A stretch of 64,000 nucleotides of DNA from Chitinophagaceae bacterium (GTDB lineage: Bacteria > Bacteroidota > Bacteroidia > Chitinophagales > Chitinophagaceae): NCBI GenBank assembly GCA_016710165.1, contig JADJLJ010000005.1, positions 204,200-268,199 on the forward strand, written 5' to 3'. Of this stretch, positions 1 to 7,883 are shown in pieces; position 1 is the first letter of the stretch, and every line of letters starts with the position of its first letter. The notes below the pieces were generated by a model that saw only the letters and a list, made by a program, of their open reading frames with translations, was not told where the DNA came from and did not search any database. Position numbers and translations under genes: made by a program.

Positions 1-1
1 A

Positions 2-415
2 AAGTACCGGGATAATTTTATTGTAAAGGAATGGCGGAATGATCTGCACCGGTATATTTCAGGAATAATCAACGGTAAGGGTGCCAGATCACTTGCAGTA
101 GGAGGATGGAATGATCACGTTCATATATTTTTCGGAATGCCGGTTACCGCCAGTATCTCCGGTTTCATAAGTGCTGTAAAAGCCAACAGCAGCAGATGGA
201 TAAATGAACAGCATTTTATTAAAGGGAGATTTCAATGGCAGGAGGGATATGGTGCCTTCTCCTATGCAAAAAGTCAACGGGATGTTGTGATCAGATATAT
301 CATGAACCAGGAAGAACATCACAGGACAAGGTCATTTAAAAATGAGTATTTGAGAATGCTTGCTGATTTTGAAGTAGATTATGATGATAACTATCTTTTT
401 GAATTTTACAATTGA
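2..415 (+). CDS. IS200-like (Y1/HUH) transposase, RAYT-like, 5'-truncated by window edge
   Basis: Reading frame open from base 2, so the N-terminus lies outside the window. The visible part contains GGWNDHVHIFFGMP, in which HVH is the metal-binding HUH motif of Y1 transposases, and YIMNQEEHH further on, whose Tyr sits where the catalytic tyrosine of this family is found. The C-terminal FKNEYLRML...YDDNYLFEF is typical of the short Bacteroidota IS200-like or REP-associated (RAYT) proteins. These enzymes nick and rejoin single-stranded DNA at hairpins. No tnpB partner or clear flanking IS ends are visible here. An upstream RAYT close to so many palindromic repeats suggests, by inference only, that it may act on some of them. 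The stop is TGA at 413-415. Confidence 0.8.
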   Translation, partial: KYRDNFIVKEWRNDLHRYISGIINGKGARSLAVGGWNDHVHIFFGMPVTASISGFISAVKANSSRWINEQHFIKGRFQWQEGYGAFSYAKSQRDVVIRYIMNQEEHHRTRSFKNEYLRMLADFEVDYDDNYLFEFYN

Positions 416-503
416 AAAAATGTCTTCCACGGGATCCGAACCCTGTCACTAGATCGGTATTACCGGGATTTCATTTCCGGCGTTTCTCAATCTGTATTTT
501 CAA

Positions 504-1376
504 ATGCCAGGGCCCCTTCTGCCTGGAATAATTTCAATTGGATTTTCAATCTTTACCTTTACAAAAAAATCATTGGCACGTAAGCAGACCTACCGGGTAC
601 GGTATACCAATAAACTGGCAGAGGCTGGAGAGGCGCCTGTAAGGCCCGAACGCAAAGAACGGGTTCCCCTTGACCCGGTAATTCAGCAGCCATACCTGGA
701 GGGTAAAGTCCTTCTGATAAATAAACCGCTTCACTGGACATCGTTTGACGTGGTACGTAAACTCCGCAGCCTGCTGCAGATAAAAAAGATCGGGCATGCC
801 GGTACGCTTGATCCCCTTGCAACAGGATTACTGATCGTGTGCACCGGGAAATTTACCAAGAAGATAAATGAATACATGGCGCAGGAAAAAGAATATACCG
901 GTACTTTCACCCTGGGTGCTGTTACTCCCACCTATGACCTGGAGAGTGAACCCGGACAGCAAAAAGATTTTTCTTTTGTTACCGGGGAGATACTGCGGTC
1001 TGCAACGGAGAAATTCACCGGGGAGACCGATCAATATCCCCCGATTTACTCTGCTATAAAAAAAGACGGCGTGGCCCTGTATGAACTGGCACGCAGGGGA
1101 GAAGCGGTAGAGTTAAAATCCCGGAGAATATTCATCCGCTCTTTCGAGATCACCTTGATCGAACTGCCCGTTGTACATTTTAAGGTGGTTTGTTCTACCG
1201 GCACTTATATACGCAGCCTGGCCAATGATTTTGGCGCTGAACTGGGATGTGGTGCTTACCTCAGCAGTTTATGCCGCACGCGTATTGGAGAATTCAGGAC
1301 CGAAGATGCAATTGATATGGATGCCTTTGAGCAAACCCTTCAACCTTTAAACCCTTCAACCTTTAAACTTCTATAA
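504..1376 (+). CDS. truB: tRNA pseudouridine(55) synthase TruB
   Basis: Converts U55 to pseudouridine in the T-loop of tRNAs in the cytoplasm. The TruB core begins at GKVLLINKPLHWTSFDVVRK and carries the catalytic block GHAGTLDPLATGLL, where the Asp is the nucleophile, followed by YPPIYSAIKKDGVALYELAR and a GTYIRSLANDFG motif. The 290-residue frame has about 65 residues ahead of the core, longer than most TruB proteins; ATG 504 is the only ATG there, and TTG 573 is an alternative start. The last residues (QTLQPLNPSTFKLL) are encoded by two exact 16-bp copies of an intergenic-type repeat, so both ends look remodelled. The core is intact and should be functional. Confidence 0.9.
   Translation: MPGPLLPGIISIGFSIFTFTKKSLARKQTYRVRYTNKLAEAGEAPVRPERKERVPLDPVIQQPYLEGKVLLINKPLHWTSFDVVRKLRSLLQIKKIGHAGTLDPLATGLLIVCTGKFTKKINEYMAQEKEYTGTFTLGAVTPTYDLESEPGQQKDFSFVTGEILRSATEKFTGETDQYPPIYSAIKKDGVALYELARRGEAVELKSRRIFIRSFEITLIELPVVHFKVVCSTGTYIRSLANDFGAELGCGAYLSSLCRTRIGEFRTEDAIDMDAFEQTLQPLNPSTFKLL
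1336..1367 (+). repeat. Two tandem 16-bp repeats inside the truB 3' end
   Basis: CCCTTCAACCTTTAAA occurs twice in exact tandem (1336-1351, 1352-1367). The same words (TTCAACCC, TTAAACCC) recur between genes near 10720-10905 and 58143-58185. Here they encode the TruB C-terminus. Confidence 0.8.
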
Positions 1377-1381
1377 CCCTC

Positions 1382-3889
1382 TCAGAAAGGATAATTTATC
1401 CCGATCGTCATATTGAAATTCTCGTAGCGCCATTTCTTATGACGGTTGTCATTGTATGTGCCCCCGGGGTTATTGGGATCCGGGACCTGTTCGCCTCTTT
1501 TAAATAAATTATTGAATGAAACCCCCGGTATCTGCCATCCGTCATTTGCACTAATATCAGGCCGCTTGATCCGGAAGCCGAGGTCAAAACGCAGTACCAC
1601 GTAATTGAAATCCAGCCGGAAACCGGTACCGGCTTCCACGCCCAGTTCTTTGTACAGGTTTTTGAATTTAAACTGCGTGCTGTCCGTTCCCCCGCCTGGT
1701 TTGGAGTTTCTTGCATTCCATACATTACCAATATCCAGGAACAAAGCGCCTCGGAGTACCAATGAATTGGGAATGATCTGTGCAATGGTGTACCGGTATT
1801 CAATATTGCTTTCTAATTGTATGTCGCCCGTCCGGTCGTTGAATTTATTTTCACCATAGGGCGTAAGCGGTTGCGCCCCACGCCCGATACCACGCACGGG
1901 CCATCCCCTCATGCTGTTGCTTCCCCCGCCGAAATATTGTTTAAAGAATGGCAGGGTTGTATCACGTTTTGCCGAGATACCAACGCCCCCAAATACCCGG
2001 AATACAAAAGCGGATTTGGGACGGCTGGAAGAATAGGTATATTCCACGTCGGCCTTGCCGAACTGGCGCATGTATTTCTTTAATAAGCCCAGGCTGTACC
2101 AGGGTATTCCCGATACTTCCGCATTTATCTTTAAACTGTGCTGCCGGTTGGGATGCCTGCTGTTTATTTTGGAAGACCGGTATCCCACACTTGCTCCTGC
2201 CACCAACGAAGTATTGAATGAATAACGCAGGAAAGGGTTTTCATTTAGCGTTTTTATGAAACTGTCTGTCTCATTATACAGCCGGGCAAACTCTATGTTC
2301 AGGGGCTTGAAAATCCATTGCCGGTTTTTCTGCGTATTCCAGTCATATCCGAGCGCAAAATTAAATGACTGCAGGTTGAACAGGTTGATGCGGTTTATGT
2401 AGGATACTTTGGTGTTGATGAAGGATTCCGGGTTGACGAACCGTTTGTCGTTATTCAACCGTAAGAACGGGAAAATGAACCGGGGAAAGACAATGTTGTT
2501 TGAATAACTTACCTCATTGGAGTTCACGATGTTCTTCCGGTTATTGCTGTCGGGCTTAAAATTCAGTTCAATACCGGCATGCAGTGAGTTGGTCATCCGG
2601 ATCCCTTCCCTGCGGAAGTTTCGGTCAAGAAATGAGATATTGCCCGAAAGCCCCAGCAGGTTACCGGCATTGGCTGCGGTAACATTGTTGGTGTTGCTGG
2701 ATGCAGAATAACTGGCTTCAATGCCTGATTCAAATCCATACCGCTTTCCCGGCACCAGCTGAACGACCAGGTCGATCTTATTCAGGCTGTCTTTACGTGG
2801 AATACTGTCTTTTTTTTCCAGCACCAGGATATTTGTGCTCTGCCATACTCCCGCCCTGGAATAACTGTTGAGGGTCTTATAAAAATTATCCTGGCTGTAC
2901 AGGTCACCCTTACGGATATAGAGGTTCCTGCGGAGGAAACCGGTACGGAAGAGTTTTTTATGGTACTTCACAATGAAGTTGACCCGGCAGGTATCGCAAT
3001 CCCTTTTTCTTCCCAGGGTGGTAAACAGGTTGTTATCCGTTAATTTATCCCCGCTCTGGTAATCCGGCAGGATGTAGATGTCATCTATATAAAAGCGTTG
3101 CAGTTTGCTGCTGTCGGCTGGCGGGTTAAGTACCACTGCCAGTTTGATGGTGGGGGAGTCTCTGGCCAGCTTTGCCTCTTCCAGCAAACGCAGTTGTTCA
3201 AAGATGTCGTCGGTTATGGTGGTCAATGCAGCAACGGTGGTATCTCCCCGCATGATCAGTTCTTCGGAAGTGAATTTATAATAACCATTGTTGCGGTACA
3301 GGTTCACCAGCCTGCTTATTTCGCCAAGAACGGTGGCTTTGGTTACGGGGTCGCCTTTTTTTAACAGGCTTTTGTCAACATTCTGCAGGGCAATTTCCTG
3401 CAGGTCGGGCCGGCGTAAAATATAACGCACCGTATCTATGAGCGTAGGCTTGCCGGTTTCAACACTGTAGAAAACATGCACACGGCGCTGGTTCTCTTTC
3501 ACAATGGTATCTGCCCGGTATCCGGCCCTGGCCTTATAATAACCCAGGTGAAGCATGGAGGCTTCCATGTTGCGGGCCGACCGGCCGGCGGAGGCACTGT
3601 CGTATGCAGGGGGCCTTTCAATATAATGTAAAAAGATCCAGGAATCTTTTGTATTGATCCTTGAACTGTCATCCAGCTGGGCATTCAGCCTTTGTTTAAG
3701 CTGTGACCGCTCATCTTTGGTAAAGTTGCCGCCTTTGGCCTCGATACTGTTCTTAAAAACAAATGGTTTGTCTTTTGGATATTTGCGGGGTATCGTGAAC
3801 CAGTTACAGGCTGAAAGGAATATACCGCATAATAAAAAACAGGCGCTAAGTTTGTGAAGGGAAGTTTTATCCGGTATTTTTAAAAACAT
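1382..3889 (-). CDS. tamL: TamL-type Omp85 outer-membrane lipoprotein (BamA/TamA family)
   Basis: 835 residues. The N-terminus has a lipoprotein signal ending LSAC, so the mature protein begins with a lipidated Cys. This is characteristic of TamL, the Bacteroidota version of TamA. A POTRA-like periplasmic region (about residues 40-370) is followed by a 16-strand-type beta-barrel region. The late motif MRGWPVRGIGRG corresponds to the conserved VRGF-type loop 6 of Omp85 proteins. The protein ends in NYPF with a terminal aromatic, as outer-membrane barrels do. With TamB it is thought to help insert or lipid-supply the outer membrane. No tamB is seen nearby. The start lies 18 bp from a divergent SpoU methylase, and a candidate -7 box lies inside that gene's coding region. 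Confidence 0.88.
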   Translation of the reverse strand: MFLKIPDKTSLHKLSACFLLCGIFLSACNWFTIPRKYPKDKPFVFKNSIEAKGGNFTKDERSQLKQRLNAQLDDSSRINTKDSWIFLHYIERPPAYDSASAGRSARNMEASMLHLGYYKARAGYRADTIVKENQRRVHVFYSVETGKPTLIDTVRYILRRPDLQEIALQNVDKSLLKKGDPVTKATVLGEISRLVNLYRNNGYYKFTSEELIMRGDTTVAALTTITDDIFEQLRLLEEAKLARDSPTIKLAVVLNPPADSSKLQRFYIDDIYILPDYQSGDKLTDNNLFTTLGRKRDCDTCRVNFIVKYHKKLFRTGFLRRNLYIRKGDLYSQDNFYKTLNSYSRAGVWQSTNILVLEKKDSIPRKDSLNKIDLVVQLVPGKRYGFESGIEASYSASSNTNNVTAANAGNLLGLSGNISFLDRNFRREGIRMTNSLHAGIELNFKPDSNNRKNIVNSNEVSYSNNIVFPRFIFPFLRLNNDKRFVNPESFINTKVSYINRINLFNLQSFNFALGYDWNTQKNRQWIFKPLNIEFARLYNETDSFIKTLNENPFLRYSFNTSLVAGASVGYRSSKINSRHPNRQHSLKINAEVSGIPWYSLGLLKKYMRQFGKADVEYTYSSSRPKSAFVFRVFGGVGISAKRDTTLPFFKQYFGGGSNSMRGWPVRGIGRGAQPLTPYGENKFNDRTGDIQLESNIEYRYTIAQIIPNSLVLRGALFLDIGNVWNARNSKPGGGTDSTQFKFKNLYKELGVEAGTGFRLDFNYVVLRFDLGFRIKRPDISANDGWQIPGVSFNNLFKRGEQVPDPNNPGGTYNDNRHKKWRYENFNMTIGINYPF

Positions 3890-3907
3890 AAAAACATTTA
3901 GGCGACG

Positions 3908-4651
3908 ATGATTAGCAAATCACATACCAAATATATTCAAAGTTTACAGCACAAAAAATTAAGAGATCAACTGAACCTCTTTATTGCCGAAGGGCCGAAA
4001 GTGGTGCCGGATCTTTTATCGGGGGGCAACTTTGTTTGTAAAGAGATCATTGCATTAAAAGAATGGCTGGATGCGAATGCAGGACTGGTATCGGCAAATG
4101 CATGGATCCCCTTCACGGAAGTACAGGATTTTGAACTGGAAAAGATCTCTGCGTTGTTAACACCACATGCTGTGCTGGCGGTATTTGAAAAAAGGGAACC
4201 AGAAACTGATGTCGACATAAGCAAAAAGATCACAATCGTTCTTGATACCATCCAGGATCCCGGTAATATGGGCACCATCATCCGCATTGCTGATTGGTTT
4301 GGGATCCAGAACATCATCTGTTCCGCTGGCTGCGCCGATATATACAATCCCAAAGTAGTGCAGGCAACCATGGGCAGCCTGGGCAGGGTGAATGTTGTTT
4401 ATACGGATCTGGCTGCATGGCTTACCGGGAAGAAGAAAGTACCCCTGTATGCTGCTTCCCTGAAAGGCAGACCCCTGCAATCGCTTGGTAAACTTACCGA
4501 GGGTATCATCATTATAGGTAATGAAGCGCACGGCATACGTGATGAAGTGATGCAGTTGGTAAAGGAAAAGATAACCATTCCCCGGATCGGCGAAGCGGAA
4601 TCACTCAATGCAGCGGTGGCAACGGGGATCATACTTTCACATGTTGTATGA
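3908..4651 (+). CDS. SpoU/TrmH-family RNA 2'-O-methyltransferase
   Basis: 247 residues. An N-terminal SpoU substrate-binding segment (about 1-95) starts SKSHTKYIQSLQHKKLRDQ. The SPOUT catalytic domain has motif 1 DTIQDPGNMGTIIRIADWFG, motif 2 IIIIGNEAHGI and motif 3 PRIGEAESLNAAVATGI, which form the trefoil-knot SAM site. It methylates a ribose in rRNA or tRNA; the exact target (RlmB-, TsnR- or TrmH-like) cannot be told from sequence alone. It is divergent from tamL with an 18-bp gap. A second TrmH-type enzyme is present at 16223. Confidence 0.88.
   Translation: MISKSHTKYIQSLQHKKLRDQLNLFIAEGPKVVPDLLSGGNFVCKEIIALKEWLDANAGLVSANAWIPFTEVQDFELEKISALLTPHAVLAVFEKREPETDVDISKKITIVLDTIQDPGNMGTIIRIADWFGIQNIICSAGCADIYNPKVVQATMGSLGRVNVVYTDLAAWLTGKKKVPLYAASLKGRPLQSLGKLTEGIIIIGNEAHGIRDEVMQLVKEKITIPRIGEAESLNAAVATGIILSHVV
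3928..3935 (-). promoter_or_regulatory. Candidate -7 promoter box for tamL
   Basis: On the minus strand this reads TATATTTG, an exact TAnnTTTG. A TTTG at 3955-3952 could be the -33 element (16-bp spacer). It would give a leader of about 34 nt, and lies within the first codons of the divergent SpoU gene. Confidence 0.5.
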
Positions 4652-4659
4652 ATGGTTAA

Positions 4660-4816
4660 TTCATTTAAACGTTAAGCAGTTAATTGGTTAAGCAGTTAAT
4701 TGGTTAATTGGTTAATCAGTTAATCAGTTAATTCGTTTTGGATTTAACAACCAGCACGGGATCTACGGATTAACGGACCTACGGATTAACCAATTAACGG
4801 ATTAACCTGTTAACCG
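4660..4816. repeat. Intergenic array of GTTAATTGGTTAA-type words, partly inverted
   Basis: Short words GTTAATTG, GTTAATCA and GTTAAGCA repeat in tandem at 4675-4735. The reverse sense (GATTAACCAATTAACGG) follows at 4785-4808, so the transcript could fold into a long AT-rich hairpin between the convergent SpoU and permease genes. The same words recur at 59980-60085. Confidence 0.75.
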
Positions 4817-4817
4817 G

Positions 4818-6047
4818 TCAACGAAATTGAATTGCCTTGACCGGCCTTACCTTTTTGATCAATAGTGTTGGAATGATCAGTGTAGCAAATGAAATGAGCA
4901 GCGTAGCCAGGCATATCAGCAATACCTGCCACCAGACCACATCGGCATGGGCTGTAGCCATATAGTATGCTTCTTCATTCAGTTTTATAAAGCCTGTCCT
5001 TTCCTGCAGCCAGCAAATGCCAAGGCCAAGGATCGCCCCGGCAGCGATTCCGGTAAAAGCGATCACCGAAGTATTGTACAGGAATACCTGCTGCACCTGC
5101 CAGTCAGTGGCGCCCAGTGCTTTTAATACTCCCGTCATCCTTGTTCTTTCCAGTACCAGGATGATGAGGCAGGTGATGAGGTTCACGACGGCCACCACCA
5201 TCATGATCATCAGCAGGATGTTCTTTATCTGCCCCTGCAGGTTCAGCCAGTCGAATATGTTCGGATAGATCTCTTTAATGGTCTTGCTGTACCAGGTTTG
5301 CGGCATTTCTGCGTAGATGAGGTAATTTACCTTCTCCGTCTGCGTATAATCGTGTAAAAAGATCTCGTAACCCCCGATCTGGCCAGGTTCCCAGTTGTTC
5401 AGCCGGCGGATAAGATTGATATCGGCAATGGCAAAATTGCGGTCGTATTCTTCAATGGCTGTTTTATAAATGCCGGCGATCTTCAGCCAGCGGGCCGTTT
5501 TACTCCCGTCTTCCCGGAAAAAGAAAACAAATACACTGTCGTTGAGTTTTACTTTCAGCTGGTTGGCAGTGTAAGCCGATAAATTGATCTCATTGCTGTA
5601 ACCACTGTCTTTAAAATTCAGCCAACGCCCCTGTTTCAAAAAAGGCTGCAATCGTATGAAATCAAAGGATGGATCAACGCCTTTTAACAATACACTTTCG
5701 ATCTCTCCGCCAAATTTTATGATGGCCGATTTGGTGGCATAGCGTTCTACCGACTTCACCTGCGGTAACGAACGCAGGTATCTTTCCACCGAGTCATTTT
5801 GTGTAATGGGATACTCTTCGGCAATGCTCACCCGGTTCTCCACATTCTGCAATACCCGTATATGTCCCCAGAAACTGAATACTTTATTGCTGATGACTCC
5901 CTGGAACCCATTTACAAAACTCATGGCCACGATCATGATAGCCACGCTGATGGCAGTGGCAACGATGGCCAGCCGGATGATGAATTTGGAAAAGGTCTTC
6001 TGCCGGTTAAAGGCTATTCGTTTAGCTATGAATACAGATACATTCAA
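4818..6047 (-). CDS. LolC/LolE-like ABC transporter permease (FtsX/MacB fold)
   Basis: About 409 residues from TTG 6047 (LNVSVFIAKRIAFNRQKTFS). This start matches the usual family N-terminus and lies 18 nt after a predicted start of transcription; a longer frame to 6263 runs into the divergent gene and reads as non-protein. One N-terminal transmembrane segment (IVATAISVAIMIVAMSF) precedes a large periplasmic domain (about 70-270). Three C-terminal membrane helices follow (NILLMIMMVVAVVNLITCLI; TSVIAFTGIAAGAILGLGI; VLLICLATLLISFATLI). This is the 1+3 layout of LolC/E, which extract lipoproteins from the inner membrane. No LolD ATPase is adjacent. It could instead serve another MacB-type exporter. 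Confidence 0.8.
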   Translation of the reverse strand: MNVSVFIAKRIAFNRQKTFSKFIIRLAIVATAISVAIMIVAMSFVNGFQGVISNKVFSFWGHIRVLQNVENRVSIAEEYPITQNDSVERYLRSLPQVKSVERYATKSAIIKFGGEIESVLLKGVDPSFDFIRLQPFLKQGRWLNFKDSGYSNEINLSAYTANQLKVKLNDSVFVFFFREDGSKTARWLKIAGIYKTAIEEYDRNFAIADINLIRRLNNWEPGQIGGYEIFLHDYTQTEKVNYLIYAEMPQTWYSKTIKEIYPNIFDWLNLQGQIKNILLMIMMVVAVVNLITCLIILVLERTRMTGVLKALGATDWQVQQVFLYNTSVIAFTGIAAGAILGLGICWLQERTGFIKLNEEAYYMATAHADVVWWQVLLICLATLLISFATLIIPTLLIKKVRPVKAIQFR

Positions 6048-6053
6048 ACGGCA

Positions 6054-6061
6054 TATATTTG
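6054..6061 (+). promoter_or_regulatory. -7 box for the T9SS plug gene
   Basis: TATATTTG, an exact TAnnTTTG. It predicts a start near 6066, upstream of ATG 6090 and ATG 6105, which supports placing the gene start there rather than further upstream. Confidence 0.55.
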
Positions 6062-6069
6062 GTATCTTA

Positions 6070-6077
6070 CAAATGTA
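6070..6077 (-). promoter_or_regulatory. -7 box for the LolC/E-like permease
   Basis: Minus strand TACATTTG, an exact TAnnTTTG. It predicts transcription from about 6065 and an 18-nt leader before TTG 6047. It faces the plus-strand box at 6054-6061. Confidence 0.55.
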
Positions 6078-6104
6078 TTTAAAAACGCAATGATTAAGGT
6101 CAGC

Positions 6105-7415
6105 ATGACAAAAATTAAACCATACCCTGCCGCCGGAAGATCCGTTCAGATTCTCCTGTTTCTCTCTATTGCTTTCATTCCTGCCGCTTTTTCGCAAATG
6201 CCTGAAGCAGTTTTCAGGGATAATATCAAGGCTGTGCGGTTTCACATGTATGGCGACCAGCAAACATTACCTGTTTACAATATCAACAGCGGCGACCAGC
6301 TGGAACTGAATTTTGATGACCTGGATGCCAATGTTAAAAGCTATTATTACAGTTTCCAGCTTTGCGATTACAACTGGAGGCCGGTTGACATCAGTCCCTT
6401 TCTGTACATTAAAGGGTTTACCCAGCAACGCATCACCACGTACCGGTATTCTTCGATCGCACTTACAAAATATACCCATTACCAGGCCCTGTTGCCCGAC
6501 CGGAGCACCAGCCTTACCCTTTCGGGCAACTATATCCTGAAAGTCTACCTCGACGGCGATACATCCAAACTTGTTTTCACCCGGCGCATGCTGGTGCTGG
6601 AACAAAAAGCCGCCATTAGTGCAAAGATCATTCAGCCATTCACACCGCAATTGTACCGTACGCATCAGAAAGTACAGTTCTCTGCAAACATAAAAGGGTT
6701 GAACACCTTCAGTGCGGCACAGCAGGTGAAAGTGGTGATATTGCAGAACAACCGGTGGGATAATTCATTAAAGGACATTGCACCCACTTTTGTACGGGGC
6801 AATTCGCTGGAGTATAATACCGAGAACAATTGCATCTTTCCCGGCGGTAAAGAATGGCGCTGGCTCGACCTGCGGAGTTTTCGCCTGCAGAGCGACCGGG
6901 TAGAGCGGGCCGACTATAAGAAGAATGCCACAGATATGTTCCTGTTTCCCGATGCAGACCGCAGCGCCCAGCGGTATGTTTATTTCCGCGACCTGAATGG
7001 CATGTACCTGCTGGAAACCTATGAGACCATCAATCCTTACTGGCAAGGCGATTTTGCCACCGTTCATTTCAGTTTTGCCCCGCCAAACGCCACGCCGTAT
7101 GCCGATAAGGATATTTACCTGGCGGGACAACTTACAAGCTACGAGTTGAATGACAGGACAAAAATGGTATTCAATGCAGCAAGGGGAGCGTATGAATGCA
7201 CGGCATTTTTAAAACAGGGGTACTACAACTATACCTACATAGCGGTTGATAAAAATGATCCGGCACAAAAGCGTGACCTGGAAGGTGATTACTGGGAAAC
7301 CGAAAACAGTTATACCATACTCATGTACTACAAGTCGTTCACCGACCGTACCGACCAGCTGATCGGTGTTGGAAAGATAAATTCACGGACGGATAAGCCG
7401 GGGATCAGTTTTTAG
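6105..7415 (+). CDS. Type IX secretion system plug protein (formerly DUF5103)
   Basis: About 436 residues from ATG 6105 (ATG 6090 is also possible). A signal peptide SVQILLFLSIAFIPAAFSQ leads into MPEAVFRDNIKAVRFHMYGD. The family pattern follows: YSFQLCDYNWRPVDISPFLYIKGF, then YSSIALTKYTHYQALLP, and PCHF-like beta-rich repeats, ending with YTYIAVDKND...GDYWETENSY. This family includes the periplasmic Plug subunit that seals the SprA translocon of Flavobacterium, so it acts at the periplasmic face of the outer membrane. Its presence implies that the organism has a Type 9 system. The 5' end is head-to-head with the permease gene, with interleaved promoters. Confidence 0.82.
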   Translation: MTKIKPYPAAGRSVQILLFLSIAFIPAAFSQMPEAVFRDNIKAVRFHMYGDQQTLPVYNINSGDQLELNFDDLDANVKSYYYSFQLCDYNWRPVDISPFLYIKGFTQQRITTYRYSSIALTKYTHYQALLPDRSTSLTLSGNYILKVYLDGDTSKLVFTRRMLVLEQKAAISAKIIQPFTPQLYRTHQKVQFSANIKGLNTFSAAQQVKVVILQNNRWDNSLKDIAPTFVRGNSLEYNTENNCIFPGGKEWRWLDLRSFRLQSDRVERADYKKNATDMFLFPDADRSAQRYVYFRDLNGMYLLETYETINPYWQGDFATVHFSFAPPNATPYADKDIYLAGQLTSYELNDRTKMVFNAARGAYECTAFLKQGYYNYTYIAVDKNDPAQKRDLEGDYWETENSYTILMYYKSFTDRTDQLIGVGKINSRTDKPGISF

Positions 7416-7483
7416 AGGAAGGATCCAAGATACCGGATCCAAGATCCGAGATTCAAAATACTTGATGGATTCTGATACTTTTT

Positions 7484-7560
<77 letters not shown>

Positions 7561-7607
7561 ATTTCTTTCTTTTTAAAATTCTTTCTTCACCTTTGCCCTT
7601 CGTTCCT

Positions 7608-7615
7608 TATCTTTG
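7608..7615 (+). promoter_or_regulatory. -7 box of the SRP RNA gene
   Basis: TATCTTTG, an exact TAnnTTTG, ending 4-5 nt before the first base of the SRP RNA stem. Confidence 0.7.
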
Positions 7616-7619
7616 CGCC

Positions 7620-7713
7620 GGCAAGTCTTATACGACCAGCTCCTGCTGAACTCCCCCAGGACCGGAAGGTAGCAAGGGTAGGTGGTTGAGCGGTGCGATG
7701 TAAGTAACTTGCC
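7620..7713 (+). ncRNA. ffs: Signal recognition particle RNA, small (4.5S) type
   Basis: About 94 nt. The apical domain CCCCCAGGACCGGAAGGTAGCAAGG-like region (within 7652-7680) has the GGAA tetraloop and the AGCA-type asymmetric loop that bind Ffh. The ends GGCAAGT and ACTTGCC pair to close the hairpin. A run of T follows at once (7715-7722) and would end transcription. It guides ribosomes making membrane and secreted proteins to FtsY. The short size, without an Alu domain, is the usual Gram-negative form. Confidence 0.92.
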
Positions 7714-7725
7714 ATTTTTTTTGCC

Positions 7726-7750
7726 CCCCATCCCCTGAAGGGGCTTTGCA
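7726..7750. repeat. CCCCTGAAGGGG-type palindrome
   Basis: CCCCTGAAGGGG lies just after ffs. The related CCCCTTTAGGGG occurs at 7862-7873 and near 27645-27656. All are intergenic short palindromes. Confidence 0.6.
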
Positions 7751-7817
7751 GGGTTTCTTTTTAACCACCATGCATTTTTCGTAGATAAATATTTTAAGTT
7801 TACTCTTTTAATTATTT

Positions 7818-7825
7818 TACTTTTG
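7818..7825 (+). promoter_or_regulatory. -7 box for the transaldolase gene
   Basis: TACTTTTG, an exact TAnnTTTG. It gives a leader of about 54 nt that contains the palindrome CCCCTTTAGGGG just before the ATG at 7884. Confidence 0.5.
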
Positions 7826-7883
7826 CCGGAAATAAATTATCTCACCGATTAAAAGCTGATCCCCCTTTAGGGGATAGGGGCAC

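Noticed and set aside
5799..6089. N-terminal extension of the plug protein to 5799
   Set aside because: It is antisense to the permease, lacks a pattern, and lies upstream of the predicted transcription start; the signal peptide begins at 6090 or 6105.
7726..7883. Riboswitch before transaldolase
   Set aside because: The leader holds only a short CCCC/GGGG palindrome family found elsewhere; no known riboswitch core was recognised.
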